A stretch of DNA of 57,356 nucleotides, taken from contig SKVJ01000016.1 in NCBI GenBank assembly GCA_007129495.1, forward strand, positions 1 through 57,356, read 5' to 3'. Below, piece after piece: positions 35,634-44,798 of the stretch. The notes under the pieces are model-generated. The model did not search any database, was not told the origin of the DNA, and saw only the letters and a list, made by a program, of their open reading frames with translations. This stretch comes from Dehalococcoidia bacterium. Lineage in GTDB: Bacteria > Chloroflexota > Dehalococcoidia > GIF9 > AB-539-J10. How positions within the stretch are numbered: position 1 is the first letter of the stretch; each line of letters begins with the position of its first letter. A program made the position numbers and the translations under genes.

Positions 35634-36311
35634 TCAGGCTGCAGTGAGTCCTGTGACTCCGGCCTCAGTTCGAACCCTTTCCAGTTGATCAGCCGGAACG
35701 ACCCCGATCAGGATATCCCCTGCCTGAAGACTAGTTGAATCGCTGACCATCTGTGGTTTGCTTCCAGCCCTGACGAGACATGCAGACTCCGCGAGGAATG
35801 CCACAGATGTGTCACCAAGAAGCCTGTCGCTCAGTGGAGATTCTTCAGTCACTCTGATCTGGACCACTTCGATGCCCTCTTCATCAAGATTGAGGAGGCG
35901 CACCAAGGGAAACACCGGTATCTGCGCCTTCAGATTCTCCAACACGAGCGCTGCCACATCAACAGTATCCTCGATGCCGAGTTTACGGAAAATGTTGCGG
36001 TTCCGGGGATTATTCACCTTCGCTACCACCCTGGGTACCCGGTACTTCAGCTTGGCCAACTGGCATGCAGCCAGATTGTTCTCATCGAGATCGGTGGCGG
36101 CAACGAACACATCCGCCCGGGATACGCCCGCTTCATCAAGACACTTGATGCGGCATCCCTCACCACCCATCGAGATGTCCCCAAGCTCCTCCTCCAACCG
36201 TTCCCTCTGTCTGCTGTCCGGTTCTATTACGAGCACTTCGTGGCCAGCTTCAACAAACTCCTTGGACAGATAGAATCCTACCTCGCCTCCTCCAACGATT
36301 ATGATATACAC
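35634..36311 (-). CDS. RCK-domain potassium channel/transporter regulator (TrkA-like, N+C)
   Basis: Cytoplasmic regulatory subunit of 225 residues, with a single TrkA-N Rossmann domain (GGGEVGFYLSKEF, acidic end at VIEPD) followed by a TrkA-C domain (about 140-220, with LQAGDILIGVVP). It starts at a GTG (36311), with GGAGGAG upstream, only two bases after the stop of the preceding RCK gene. It is the last gene of the Trk operon. It would bind NAD(H) or nucleotides and gate TrkH with the other RCK proteins. Confidence 0.88.
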   Translation of the reverse strand: MYIIIVGGGEVGFYLSKEFVEAGHEVLVIEPDSRQRERLEEELGDISMGGEGCRIKCLDEAGVSRADVFVAATDLDENNLAACQLAKLKYRVPRVVAKVNNPRNRNIFRKLGIEDTVDVAALVLENLKAQIPVFPLVRLLNLDEEGIEVVQIRVTEESPLSDRLLGDTSVAFLAESACLVRAGSKPQMVSDSTSLQAGDILIGVVPADQLERVRTEAGVTGLTAA

Positions 36312-36313
36312 AG

Positions 36314-36712
36314 TTACTCCTCCAGACGTCCCTTCACCAGCCTGGCAAACACCATTATAGGACTTATCGCCTCCAACCCTAGAGTCTTATAGAACTCCTC
36401 GCGCGGGGGATCGTAAATGCGACAAATCACCTTGCGCACTCCGAAGATATGCTTTGCTATCTGTGCAGCCATTGCATTGCGGTCATCATCACGGGTCAGC
36501 GCGATGAAGGCATCTGCAGACGAGAGTCCTGCCTTGCGAAGCACCTCTTCATCGGTTGCATCCCCTATCACACTCTTCCCTTTAAACGACTGCGGCAGTC
36601 TGTCAAATCCGGAAACATCCGAGTCGATAACAGTAACGGTCTGACCCTCCTGATCCAGCAAAGTAGCCAGTTCGGATGCCACACGCCCACTGCCCATAAT
36701 GACTACATTCAT
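36314..36712 (-). CDS. TrkA-N (RCK) single-domain protein
   Basis: Protein of 132 residues consisting of one TrkA-N NAD-binding domain (MGSGRVASELATLL, TVIDSD, and IALTRDDDRNAMAAQIAK) with no TrkA-C domain. The ATG overlaps the UspA stop by four bases (ATGA). Its very tight link to the next RCK gene, two bases away, suggests a hetero-oligomeric ring: this protein could supply nucleotide-binding sites and the next one the effector-binding C-domain. The upstream extension into uspA is chance. Confidence 0.85.
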   Translation of the reverse strand: MNVVIMGSGRVASELATLLDQEGQTVTVIDSDVSGFDRLPQSFKGKSVIGDATDEEVLRKAGLSSADAFIALTRDDDRNAMAAQIAKHIFGVRKVICRIYDPPREEFYKTLGLEAISPIMVFARLVKGRLEE

Positions 36713-37161
36713 ACAGTTTCCTGGGAGGAAGCAGCGGCCCGGTAAACGACAACATGGCACGGCGCTTCCTTGAGCACATAGGAGGTGGTGTTGCCGATAT
36801 CGAACATGCCTAGTCGACGCCGATATCCTACGCCCATGACAATGAGCTCAGCCCGCCCCTCGAGCGCCTCACCAACGATGGCTGGACCGGCCTCGCGAGC
36901 CTGCAACAGTCCGGTATCTATGACGTAGCCCTGTTCCCGACCCACCTCCTGAGCGCGGCACAGTATCTCCTCGGCCCTGGCCGACTGATCGTCAAGCGAG
37001 GCGTCGAGTGGCAGACTTCTTTCCACTTCGATGACGTACACTGCGTAGATAGACGCACTGCTGTCTTCAGCGAGGTCGCACGCCATACGGATTACTTCGG
37101 CATCAACATGGTTTCCGCTTATTGGTACAAGTATCTTTCCAACATCCATACGGCGAAGCAT
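36709..37161 (-). CDS. Universal stress protein (UspA family)
   Basis: Rossmann-like USP protein of 150 residues. KILVPISGNHVDAEVIRMAC is the N-terminal strand-helix, and the C-terminal region GVGYRRRLGMFDIGNTTSYVL-type segment with APCHVVVY matches the ATP-binding USP pattern. An alternative start at 37149 (MDVGKILVP) is possible; neither ATG has a strong Shine-Dalgarno sequence. Its stop overlaps the next RCK start. USP domains are known to regulate ion transporters, and its position inside a Trk operon supports that role. Confidence 0.85.
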   Translation of the reverse strand: MLRRMDVGKILVPISGNHVDAEVIRMACDLAEDSSASIYAVYVIEVERSLPLDASLDDQSARAEEILCRAQEVGREQGYVIDTGLLQAREAGPAIVGEALEGRAELIVMGVGYRRRLGMFDIGNTTSYVLKEAPCHVVVYRAAASSQETV

Positions 37162-37209
37162 GGTAAAGGCTTATGCAGGATTAGTCAATACGCACGAAGA
37201 GCCGCGTGT

Positions 37210-38670
37210 CTAGCGCCAACGCCAGAAGGAAGTGCTCAGAAGGGCGAGGACCGTTACAAACTCCAGACGTCCTACAAGCATGAGTATGGAAAGCACGAAC
37301 TTCCCGGCGTCCGGGATGAACGCGTAATTGACGGACGGCCCGACACCGGCAAGGCCCGGTCCGACGTTACCAATCGTAGCTACAACGGATGCAAACGCAG
37401 TCACAGCATCGAGTCCAAGTGCACTCATGAACAGAAATCCACCGACAATAGACAGGATGAACAGCCCTCCCATGCCAGCAATCGAAGCTACCACCGATTC
37501 GGAGATGGTCTCTCCGCCAACCTTGAGTGGCATCACCGAGCGCGGACTGAAAGCGTTTACTACCTGCCGGAACGAGTAGCGGACGACAATCAGCAATCGT
37601 ACGACTTTGAATCCACCACCCGTCGAGCCAGCGCAAGCACCGACGAGCATGAGACACAATAGGATAGCCCTCGAAAGATTCGGCCAGAGATCGTAATCTG
37701 CTGTGGTAAATCCGGTAGTAGTCTGTATCGATGCCACTTGGAACGTCGCATGCTGCAGAGCATCCGTCAGGGGCATCCCCAACCTGGCGACCAGATCAAT
37801 GGTTACGACTGTAGCTGCAAGGACGAACATACCGATATACAAACGAAACTCCGGATTGCCTAGCACAGTGCTCAGCCGCCTGCGCCGCAACACGAAGAAA
37901 TAAAGCGCGAAGTTAACGCCTGCCGCCAGCATGAAAATGGTAACCACCGTGGTGACAAATGGCATATCCGCATACGCGCCAACACTCTCAATGGTATGCA
38001 GAAAACCTCCGGTGGGCATCGTACCGAACGTGATATTGAGTGCCTCGTATATCGGGAGTCTCGCCACTACGCTAAGAAGTGCGAACAACCCCAACGACAA
38101 GGCGATATACAGTGTCCACAGTGCACGAGCCGTGTCCACCACTCGAGCCCTGAGCCGCTCTGCCTGAGGGCCCGGCATTTCAGCCTCAAACAGCCTCGCT
38201 GCCCCGATTCCAAGCATCGGGAACAGGGCGACGAAGAAAGTGATGATGCCCATGCCACCGATCCACTGGGTGAAGTTCCGCCACAGAAGGATGCTCTGAG
38301 GCTGGTCTCCAATGGACGTCAGGACCGTCGCACCGGTTGTGGTGAACCCGGACATCGTCTCGAAGAACGCGTCCACAAACGTCGGCAGCGTCCCCGACAG
38401 CATGTACGGCAATGAGCCGACCAGCGAGCCCACCAGCCACGTGAATGTCACCAGCGCTAAGCCCTCGCGACGTGAGAGACTGCGCTTCTCCTCGGGGATG
38501 AACCGGAACAGCGCAAGTCCTCCCAGCAACGCGAGCGCCATGGGTGCGATGAATGCAAGGTGGACGCCGTCACGCGCCACGGCAGCCGACCAGATGAGAG
38601 GCAATCCCAGCATCCCGCCCAGTATTGCCAGCGGTATGCCCAGATACTTGAGGACGATCCGAATGCTCAC
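37210..38670 (-). CDS. trkH: TrkH-type potassium uptake protein
   Basis: Potassium-translocating membrane subunit of 486 residues. It contains four pore-loop repeats with the selectivity-type segments TMSGFTTTGATVL, NITFGTMPTGGF, IQTTTGFTT and VVATIGNVGPG, and CAGSTGGGFKVVR between them. About ten membrane helices are visible. It starts at a GTG overlapping the TrkA stop (GTGA), so translation is coupled. With TrkA it forms the constitutive K+ uptake system. Confidence 0.95.
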   Translation of the reverse strand: MSIRIVLKYLGIPLAILGGMLGLPLIWSAAVARDGVHLAFIAPMALALLGGLALFRFIPEEKRSLSRREGLALVTFTWLVGSLVGSLPYMLSGTLPTFVDAFFETMSGFTTTGATVLTSIGDQPQSILLWRNFTQWIGGMGIITFFVALFPMLGIGAARLFEAEMPGPQAERLRARVVDTARALWTLYIALSLGLFALLSVVARLPIYEALNITFGTMPTGGFLHTIESVGAYADMPFVTTVVTIFMLAAGVNFALYFFVLRRRRLSTVLGNPEFRLYIGMFVLAATVVTIDLVARLGMPLTDALQHATFQVASIQTTTGFTTADYDLWPNLSRAILLCLMLVGACAGSTGGGFKVVRLLIVVRYSFRQVVNAFSPRSVMPLKVGGETISESVVASIAGMGGLFILSIVGGFLFMSALGLDAVTAFASVVATIGNVGPGLAGVGPSVNYAFIPDAGKFVLSILMLVGRLEFVTVLALLSTSFWRWR

Positions 38671-40037
38671 AGCGACTTGAAGAGGCGCTCAACGTTGGGT
38701 ATCTCATCGATCAGTGCGGCTACAATCACGGTGTCGCCGGGCTCGACGGTCATCGTCCCGGTCGGCTCCAATACTGTCTCACCTCTGACAATGGCTCCTA
38801 TGATCGCGCGCTTCGGCCATTCTAACTCGCCGATTGTACGCTTGCTTATGCGTGCGTTTGCGCCCACGATGAACTCAATCACCTGGGCATTCTCTTTGCC
38901 GAGCAGGGCGACCGACACTGCCCCCCCGTGCAGGATGTAGTGCGCGATGCGGCTGCCACAAAGAAGTAGCGGCGACATCGCAACATCGACACCGACCGCC
39001 TCTGCGAGTGGTATGTATTCGGGCTCATCGACAACGACGATGTTCCGGGATACCCCGACGTCTTTCGCCACCAGCCCTGCAAGGATGTTCAACGATTCAT
39101 CTCCGGTCGCGGCGACAAATGCATCCGAGCGTTCAACCCCCTCGTCGACGAGGAGTTCACGGTCCGGTCTGCCGCCCTGAATGACAACCGTGCGCTTGAG
39201 CCTCGAGCTGATCTCATGTGCTCTTGTGGCGCTTTTTTCGATAACCTTGACCTGAATACCACGTTTCTCCAGTGCTTCCGCCACGTGGAAGCCAACCGTA
39301 CCGCCACCAAAAATGACTACCGTGCGGGGAGAGCGCCGCGGCATCTCAAAAATAGCGCCAAGCTGGTCCATGTCCTTGCGGGCGGCTACCAGATACAATC
39401 GGTCCCCTTTCTGCACCACTGATTCTTCAGAAGGGACTCGAATATCATCACCTTTGCCCAGCATCACCACCGTACACGGTCTCGGAAACGGAATCTCAGG
39501 GATACGCTTGCCAACTACAACAGCACTCTCCGCCTTGAATTCACGCAGTTGTACCCTGCCGTCAGCGAACTCCTCCATAGGAGTCACGTAAAGCCCTGAT
39601 AGAATCGACACGATCTCACGGGCTGCCTCGATCTCCGGATTCACGAAGAGATCTACCCCGAGGCTCCGTGGTCGCACAACCTTGCGAGTTGCATAGGGGG
39701 ACCTCCCACCAACAAGCAAGTACCCGGAGTACTCGGGGTTTCGAACACGGGCAATTGTCTTCTTTGCTCCGAGTTCTTTGCCCATGAAGCAGGTGATCAT
39801 ATTGGTCTCGTCCACGCCGGTCACCGCCACCAGAAGATCCGCTCGTTGGACCTCTGCCTGCCACAAGATCCGCGGCAAGGCAGCATTGCCAACCACCGTG
39901 TTCACATCCATTTCGCGACGGATCTGGTCGATTGCTGCCTCATCCTGTTCGATAACAACGATCTCCTGCTTCTCTCTTGAGAGCAGGCTCGCTACGTAGT
40001 GACCCGCAGCACCGGCGCCGACAATCACGATATACAT
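38667..40037 (-). CDS. trkA: TrkA, tandem RCK regulatory subunit of potassium uptake
   Basis: Peripheral NAD-binding regulator of 456 residues with two complete RCK units: TrkA-N (GAGAAGHYVASLL) and TrkA-C, then a second TrkA-N (FGGGTVGFHVAEAL) and TrkA-C ending in VEPGDTVIVAALIDEIPNVERLF. It is the first gene of the Trk operon; AAGG lies a few bases before the ATG. Three RCK-encoding genes in one operon is more than the usual single trkA. Confidence 0.95.
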   Translation of the reverse strand: MYIVIVGAGAAGHYVASLLSREKQEIVVIEQDEAAIDQIRREMDVNTVVGNAALPRILWQAEVQRADLLVAVTGVDETNMITCFMGKELGAKKTIARVRNPEYSGYLLVGGRSPYATRKVVRPRSLGVDLFVNPEIEAAREIVSILSGLYVTPMEEFADGRVQLREFKAESAVVVGKRIPEIPFPRPCTVVMLGKGDDIRVPSEESVVQKGDRLYLVAARKDMDQLGAIFEMPRRSPRTVVIFGGGTVGFHVAEALEKRGIQVKVIEKSATRAHEISSRLKRTVVIQGGRPDRELLVDEGVERSDAFVAATGDESLNILAGLVAKDVGVSRNIVVVDEPEYIPLAEAVGVDVAMSPLLLCGSRIAHYILHGGAVSVALLGKENAQVIEFIVGANARISKRTIGELEWPKRAIIGAIVRGETVLEPTGTMTVEPGDTVIVAALIDEIPNVERLFKSL

Positions 40038-40062
40038 AGAGCCTTCAAGATATCAGATGTGG

Positions 40063-40091
40063 CCATTCCACGGACAGTCGATGTGGAACGG
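40063..40091 (-). terminator. Hairpin between recO and trkA
   Basis: CCATTCCAC and GTGGAACGG form a 9-bp stem with one wobble around an 11-base loop, in the 140-base gap after the recO stop. No T-run follows on the minus strand, so it may be a weak or factor-dependent terminator or a leader hairpin of trkA. A short palindrome GCGATATCGC is at 40149-40158. Confidence 0.35.
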
Positions 40092-40177
40092 AGCCTGTGA
40101 GAAGAATGTGATCGATCCGTCATCGCGCGTGTTTGACTACCGCTCTCCGCGATATCGCACAACTCACGATGCACCCC

Positions 40178-40993
40178 CTATTCATCTTCAGACCGTCGAG
40201 CGATTGTAGGAGCTTCATTGTCTCGTGTCAACATTGCCTCAGTGCGGAGTCGGAGCAGCCAATCCTGTGCTTTCAACTCTCTCTGTACTACGAACCTGAC
40301 AAATCGATGAGTGTGTTCCTCGACTTCCGCCGCCAGGCTGATGCTCAGCCTGACGCGACATGACGTCTCCAGCTGGTTGCTAAGACAGAACCTCAATACT
40401 TTCAGCGCATCCACACTCAGGGGCATTGCATCGCGACACGATGGCAAACAGTCGGGACAGATGACGCCACCCAATGCAGCACTCAGGGAGTTCACGACGG
40501 GACGCAACACGACGCCACAGTTCACACACTTGTGGAGTGACGGGCAGAAGCCCAAGTGCTGCAACAGACGTAATTCGAAAGACCGCAGAACCATGTCGCT
40601 GCATGCTCCGCAGTTGGTGACATTAAGCGTCTCAATCAGCAGATCATACAGTGTGCGATTGGAGGCACCTTCCACCGTCGATGCATCAATCAGTTCCGCC
40701 AGGTACAGGCCACAGGACATACACCACAAGTCGTCTTTGATTTTGCGATACGAATCAATGGTAGCCGCCTGCGTGATGAGATCCAGGCCGCGACGTCGTA
40801 CACACTGAAAGCGGCCACGTGTCAGCACCTGGACTGAGGGGCCGAGACTGCTTCCGGGGCGACGTGCGCCACGTGCCACAAAACTGAGCTTTCCCTCGTT
40901 CTGAGTGAACAGTGTGACCACCCGGTCACGTTCACCGACGGCCGCATTCCGTATGACAAGGCCCTCAACCTGGTAGTCCCTGGAACCGGCCAT
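40178..40993 (-). CDS. recO: DNA repair protein RecO
   Basis: Loads RecA with RecR and RecF and anneals single strands. 271 residues. The N-terminal OB fold (YQVEGLVIRNAAVGERDRVVTLFT, GKLSFVARGARRPGS) and the C-terminal zinc site (CVNC and CPDC) are as expected. The ATG follows AAGGGTG, nine bases after the recR stop, so the RecOR partners are made together. Confidence 0.93.
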   Translation of the reverse strand: MAGSRDYQVEGLVIRNAAVGERDRVVTLFTQNEGKLSFVARGARRPGSSLGPSVQVLTRGRFQCVRRRGLDLITQAATIDSYRKIKDDLWCMSCGLYLAELIDASTVEGASNRTLYDLLIETLNVTNCGACSDMVLRSFELRLLQHLGFCPSLHKCVNCGVVLRPVVNSLSAALGGVICPDCLPSCRDAMPLSVDALKVLRFCLSNQLETSCRVRLSISLAAEVEEHTHRFVRFVVQRELKAQDWLLRLRTEAMLTRDNEAPTIARRSEDE

Positions 40994-41002
40994 GGTTCAC
41001 CC

Positions 41003-41602
41003 TTAGAATCCCTGGCGTGACTCAAGTGCCTGGCCAAGTGTTATGTCATCAGCGTACTCGATGTCCGCTCCGAAAGGAAGCCCTCTCGCAAGCCTGGTAA
41101 GTCGTACTCCCAGTGGACTGACCAGTTGCCGCACATACATCGCCGTCGCTTCTCCCTCAACAGTGGGGTTTGTGGCCAGAATCACCTCGCTCACGCCGGT
41201 GCCTCTCACTCTTGGCACGAGTTCCTGAATGCGCAGGTCTTCCGGACTTATACCACGTGCAGGACTCAATGCGCCATGGAGCACATGGTAGAATCCGTTG
41301 AATCGGCCGGTGCGCTCAACTGGGGGGATGTCGGCAGGTCTTTCCACCACACAAAGCAGTGAAGAATCCCGCTGAGAGTCTGCACATATTTCACATGGAT
41401 CCCTGTCAGCCACGTTAAAACACGTGGAACACAGCAGAAGACTCCCCTTGAGAGTGAGTAAGGCGTTTGCGAGTTCCTCGATATCCATATCAGAACTCTG
41501 CAACAGGTGATAGGCAAGTCTTTGGGCGCTCTTGGGCCCGATACCTGGCAGCTTGCTCAGCGCAAGAACGACTCGAGTGATTGGTTCAGCAGTAACTGAC
41601 AT
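41003..41602 (-). CDS. recR: Recombination protein RecR
   Basis: Ring-forming RecFOR component of 199 residues. LSKLPGIGPKSAQRLAYHLL is the helix-hairpin-helix, CSTCFNVADRDPCEIC the zinc site, and VVERPADI and LATNPTVEGEATAMYV the TOPRIM domain. The ATG at 41602 is chosen because GGTGG sits upstream; a GTG five codons earlier is in that tract. dnaX-recR linkage is common, but the usual small ybaB/ebfC gene between them is missing: only 34 bases separate dnaX from this start. Confidence 0.95.
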   Translation of the reverse strand: MSVTAEPITRVVLALSKLPGIGPKSAQRLAYHLLQSSDMDIEELANALLTLKGSLLLCSTCFNVADRDPCEICADSQRDSSLLCVVERPADIPPVERTGRFNGFYHVLHGALSPARGISPEDLRIQELVPRVRGTGVSEVILATNPTVEGEATAMYVRQLVSPLGVRLTRLARGLPFGADIEYADDITLGQALESRQGF

Positions 41603-41636
41603 GTGGACTACCACCACCTTTCAATGACCGCACAGA

Positions 41637-43388
41637 TTACTTCTGGATTCTCGGACGCGCACCCATCCGGAGTGCCGCATCGACAAGACTCTCCTCTTGT
41701 ATCCCGGAAGGGGACGAGGCTGGACGACCGCCGGTCGGTGTGTCCAGTACACACTTCACCTTATACGGACATCCATAGAACTGATGTAATCGCTCCTCGA
41801 CTACACTGCGATACTTCGGGTCTTCTACCTTCCTCTTGTGGAATTCGTGGGAAAACCGAAGCACCAGTACACCATCCTCAAGAGAGACTGGTTCACACGC
41901 ACTTCTCAAGAACGCGTCCAGGTTTCCCGTTGAACCCAGACCGCGAAGTGAGTCGACGTACTCCTTCCAACTGGCGCGTACCCGCCGAAGGTCCTCCGGC
42001 CCTTCAGGTATCGGTTCCTCCGATTGCGCCGTCTGCTCTCCATCTCCAGACATGGCCTCTGCATCTCCCGGCTCTCTCTCATCCACCCGCACTGACTCTT
42101 CCCGCTCGGTGTTGGACAGCTGGCCGCGTAAGACTTCGGCAGTAGAGGGGGATTCCTTCCTGGAAGATTCCGTGTCTGGCTCACTTGCCGCACGAGGGGC
42201 CTTCCGCGATCGGCCTGTAGAGGTGTCAATCGATACGGGTTCAGCGGGTTGCGAGACGCCCTCCTGCGTCATCACGCCACCGTCGACGATCTTCTGTTCG
42301 GATGAAGGCTCCGGGGATCTGACCATACTGTCAACCAGGGCCAGTTCAAGAGTTAGGAGTGGCTGCGACGCACTCCGTGCAGTGATCTCGGAGAATCGCT
42401 GAATGGCACGAACGATGTCGTCGAAGCCCGTATCCTTCCCAACCTGACGCAGTGTATCAACCCGGTCGGCTCCACCCTCGACGATATCCTCGCATCCGGA
42501 TTTCACCAGCAGCATGTCACGAAGAGCGAATACCAACTGACCTCCAAAGTGTCGCATGTCGACACCGGCATCGCTGGCTCCATGCAAGACACGCAGCCCC
42601 CCGGCCATATCTCCAGAGAAGAGTGTATGTATAAGAGCAGCGATGTACGATTCATCCGCAATGCCGAGCACCGCACGCACTTCTTCAGCGGATAGGAACT
42701 TTCCATGACTCGCCACCAGTTGCTGCAGGAGATTCTCCGCATCACGCAAGCTACCACCTGCCGCCTGGGCTATCGCAGCGAAACTCTCATCCTCCGCTTC
42801 GATACCCTCGCGTCCACCCACAAGTTTCAGTTTAGCCGAAATCGCGGTCGGTGCCAGCCGTCGAAAATGGAAACATTGGCACCTCGAAATGATTGTGGCC
42901 AGTACCCTGTGAAATTCAGTTGTCGCAAGAATGAACACCACATGAGGCGGTGGCTCTTCGAGCGTCTTCAGCAGCGCATTCGATGCATAATCCGTCAACA
43001 TATGTACTTCGTCGACGATATACACCTTGCGCTGGACCGTCGCAGCCGCGTAGTTGACACGCTCTCTAAGTGAGCGGATATCATCAACGCCTCGGTTGCT
43101 GGCCGCATCGATCTCGATGACGTCCAGGCACCGGCCCTCCGAAATGGAGATACAGGCTTCACACGCGTTACACGGCTCTCCGTCCAGCGGATTCTGGCAA
43201 TTAACCGCCTTGGCAAGAATACGTCCGGTGCTTGTCTTTCCTGTACCCCTCGGTCCACAGAAGAGATACGCATGGCCGACGCGATTGCTTCTCACCGCAT
43301 TACGAAGGGTGGTGGTAACCGTCTCCTGACCGACAACTTCGCCAAGGGTTTGTGGCCGCCACCTTCTGTAGAGAACTTCTAATGACAT
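41637..43388 (-). CDS. dnaX: DNA polymerase III subunit gamma/tau
   Basis: Clamp-loader ATPase of 583 residues. YRRWRPQTLGEVVGQE starts the AAA+ domain, GPRGTGKTS is the P-loop, the zinc module is CQNPLDGEPCNACEAC, and VYIVDEVHML and LKTLEEPPPHVVF are Walker B and sensor segments. After about residue 370 comes an acidic, serine-rich linker and a C-terminal domain (about 470-560). The ATG is preceded by an extended -10 box and no Shine-Dalgarno sequence. Confidence 0.95.
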   Translation of the reverse strand: MSLEVLYRRWRPQTLGEVVGQETVTTTLRNAVRSNRVGHAYLFCGPRGTGKTSTGRILAKAVNCQNPLDGEPCNACEACISISEGRCLDVIEIDAASNRGVDDIRSLRERVNYAAATVQRKVYIVDEVHMLTDYASNALLKTLEEPPPHVVFILATTEFHRVLATIISRCQCFHFRRLAPTAISAKLKLVGGREGIEAEDESFAAIAQAAGGSLRDAENLLQQLVASHGKFLSAEEVRAVLGIADESYIAALIHTLFSGDMAGGLRVLHGASDAGVDMRHFGGQLVFALRDMLLVKSGCEDIVEGGADRVDTLRQVGKDTGFDDIVRAIQRFSEITARSASQPLLTLELALVDSMVRSPEPSSEQKIVDGGVMTQEGVSQPAEPVSIDTSTGRSRKAPRAASEPDTESSRKESPSTAEVLRGQLSNTEREESVRVDEREPGDAEAMSGDGEQTAQSEEPIPEGPEDLRRVRASWKEYVDSLRGLGSTGNLDAFLRSACEPVSLEDGVLVLRFSHEFHKRKVEDPKYRSVVEERLHQFYGCPYKVKCVLDTPTGGRPASSPSGIQEESLVDAALRMGARPRIQK

Positions 43389-43399
43389 GACAGAAAGGT

Positions 43400-43408
43400 A
43401 TTATACCA
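43400..43408 (-). promoter_or_regulatory. Extended -10 promoter of dnaX
   Basis: On the minus strand TGGTATAAT, a TGn-extended perfect -10 box (43405-43400), lies 11 bases before the dnaX ATG at 43388. The -35 region is weak, as expected with an extended -10. The predicted leader is only 4-6 bases. Confidence 0.6.
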
Positions 43409-43439
43409 GTGACGAGGGAAACCGTACGATCTCGTGCAG

Positions 43440-44243
43440 TCAGGGCTCAGTGGTGGTCGCATCGAGATGGGCGATAGTCGCATCGAATTCACGGGCCAGT
43501 TCAGTCATGAGCCGTTCAATTCGCGGTCTCAATTCCTCAGGAGCGACCTCGAGAACACTGGATAGCAAGTGCAGAGAATCCGAGCGGCTGGCATTGAGAG
43601 CCGCGATTGGGGAAGTTGTCAGTGGACTGTCCGGAGGCACCATTATCACGATCTCTCCATTCAACGAGTCGAACAGCGCGCTGCTCGACATCTGCACGAT
43701 GAGGCGTACGACATCGCCCGACAGCAACGCTGCGGTCTCAGCATCACCCCTGGCCGCCATACTGGTCATCTCAGAAAGCCTCCGCTCGGCATACTCAAGC
43801 TGGAGCTGGGCGCGCTCATACTCAGACGTAGTCACTGCCAGTCTCATCTCTTCAGTCGCTGTCTTCACGGGATAAAAGAATCCACTGGGGAGCGCATTGA
43901 ATGACGCCGCCAATACTCCGAGGCCTGCGAGACAGAACACCATAGCGGTGACCATAGCGGTGACCCATCGACGTTGCCACCAAAGGAACAGGGAACCGGG
44001 ACGGGACTCCTTACGGGCGAGTCTTGCGAAATAGAGGTTCCGCATCCTGATACGTGCAGCCACCTTGAACCGGGAAGACGGCTCAACACATCCCAACTGA
44101 TGTGTCACCAGTTGGGTCGTCTGCAGCAATGGCATCAGCACACCGGCGAGATCGGGATCCTCATCTACGCACAACACAGCATCTTCTCCGGCCATAAGCC
44201 GATCGACATACTGATCCAGCAAGTCCTCAAGTCTCTCCGTCAT
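43440..44243 (-). CDS. Membrane protein partner of ECF sigma factor (DUF5667-like)
   Basis: Single-pass membrane protein of 267 residues. The cytoplasmic N-terminal part (about 1-88) could bind the sigma factor. A membrane helix follows (about 92-112). Just outside it is ALPSGFFYPVKTATEEMRLAV and a helical AQLQLEYAERRLSEM segment, the pattern of DUF5667 proteins found with sigma factors in Actinobacteria and Chloroflexota. The ATG overlaps the sigma-factor stop by four bases. An anti-sigma role is inferred from the pairing. No zinc-binding HxxxCxxC motif is present. Confidence 0.75.
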   Translation of the reverse strand: MTERLEDLLDQYVDRLMAGEDAVLCVDEDPDLAGVLMPLLQTTQLVTHQLGCVEPSSRFKVAARIRMRNLYFARLARKESRPGSLFLWWQRRWVTAMVTAMVFCLAGLGVLAASFNALPSGFFYPVKTATEEMRLAVTTSEYERAQLQLEYAERRLSEMTSMAARGDAETAALLSGDVVRLIVQMSSSALFDSLNGEIVIMVPPDSPLTTSPIAALNASRSDSLHLLSSVLEVAPEELRPRIERLMTELAREFDATIAHLDATTTEP

Positions 44244-44779
44244 AATGGCAACTCCATCAGCTTCCTCAGCGCCACTATCCCGTTATACTGCAACGCCTTC
44301 ACAGTACCAGTACTCTTGCCAAGAGCTCCGGCCACCTCAGTGGTAGTCAATCCCGCACCGAAGCGAAGCCATATCACCTCACGCTGTGCCGGCGACAGTT
44401 TTCCAATGTTGTGTCTCACTTTTTCAAGCTGCAGATTCTGCTCCGCCATATCCGCCGGGTCCGGATCGTCCAGAGAAAGAACGGCCTCATCAGAATCCAC
44501 TCTTTCGACCCGTTTCTCCCTGCGGATGTGGTCAATCATCTTGTTATGTGCTATTCGAAACAGCCATGATGCAAAAGGTACATCCCTCCACTGAAACGAA
44601 CCGATCACCTCCAGAACCTTGGCGAATACCTCCTGTGTCAGATCCTGCGATTCCGCCTCGTTGCCCAGTCGCACATACAGATACCGATAGACGCGGTCGA
44701 AGTTATCCTCATAGAGCTTCGAAAAAGCATCTACATCCCCTCGGCCGGCTCTTGCAACAAGTTCCTGTTCTTCAGACAT
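44240..44779 (-). CDS. ECF-type RNA polymerase sigma factor
   Basis: Extracytoplasmic-function sigma factor of 179 residues. Region 2 spans LYEDNFDRVYRYLYVRLG, DLTQEVFAKVLEVI and PFASWLFRIAHNKMIDHIRR. Region 4 spans LSPAQREVIWLRFGAGLTTTEVAGALGKSTGTVKAL. A GTG one codon earlier (44782) is an alternative start. A perfect TATAAT lies 13 bases before the ATG with a poor -35 sequence. The membrane partner gene overlaps its end, so both are made together. Confidence 0.92.
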   Translation of the reverse strand: MSEEQELVARAGRGDVDAFSKLYEDNFDRVYRYLYVRLGNEAESQDLTQEVFAKVLEVIGSFQWRDVPFASWLFRIAHNKMIDHIRREKRVERVDSDEAVLSLDDPDPADMAEQNLQLEKVRHNIGKLSPAQREVIWLRFGAGLTTTEVAGALGKSTGTVKALQYNGIVALRKLMELPL

Positions 44780-44792
44780 CACAACGATGTCT

Positions 44793-44798
44793 ATTATA
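44793..44798 (-). promoter_or_regulatory. -10 box of the ECF sigma gene
   Basis: TATAAT on the minus strand, 13 bases before the ATG at 44779. The -35 region (CATACA at 17-base spacing) fits the main sigma factor poorly, so the gene may be read from a different type of promoter or by its own product. Confidence 0.4.
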
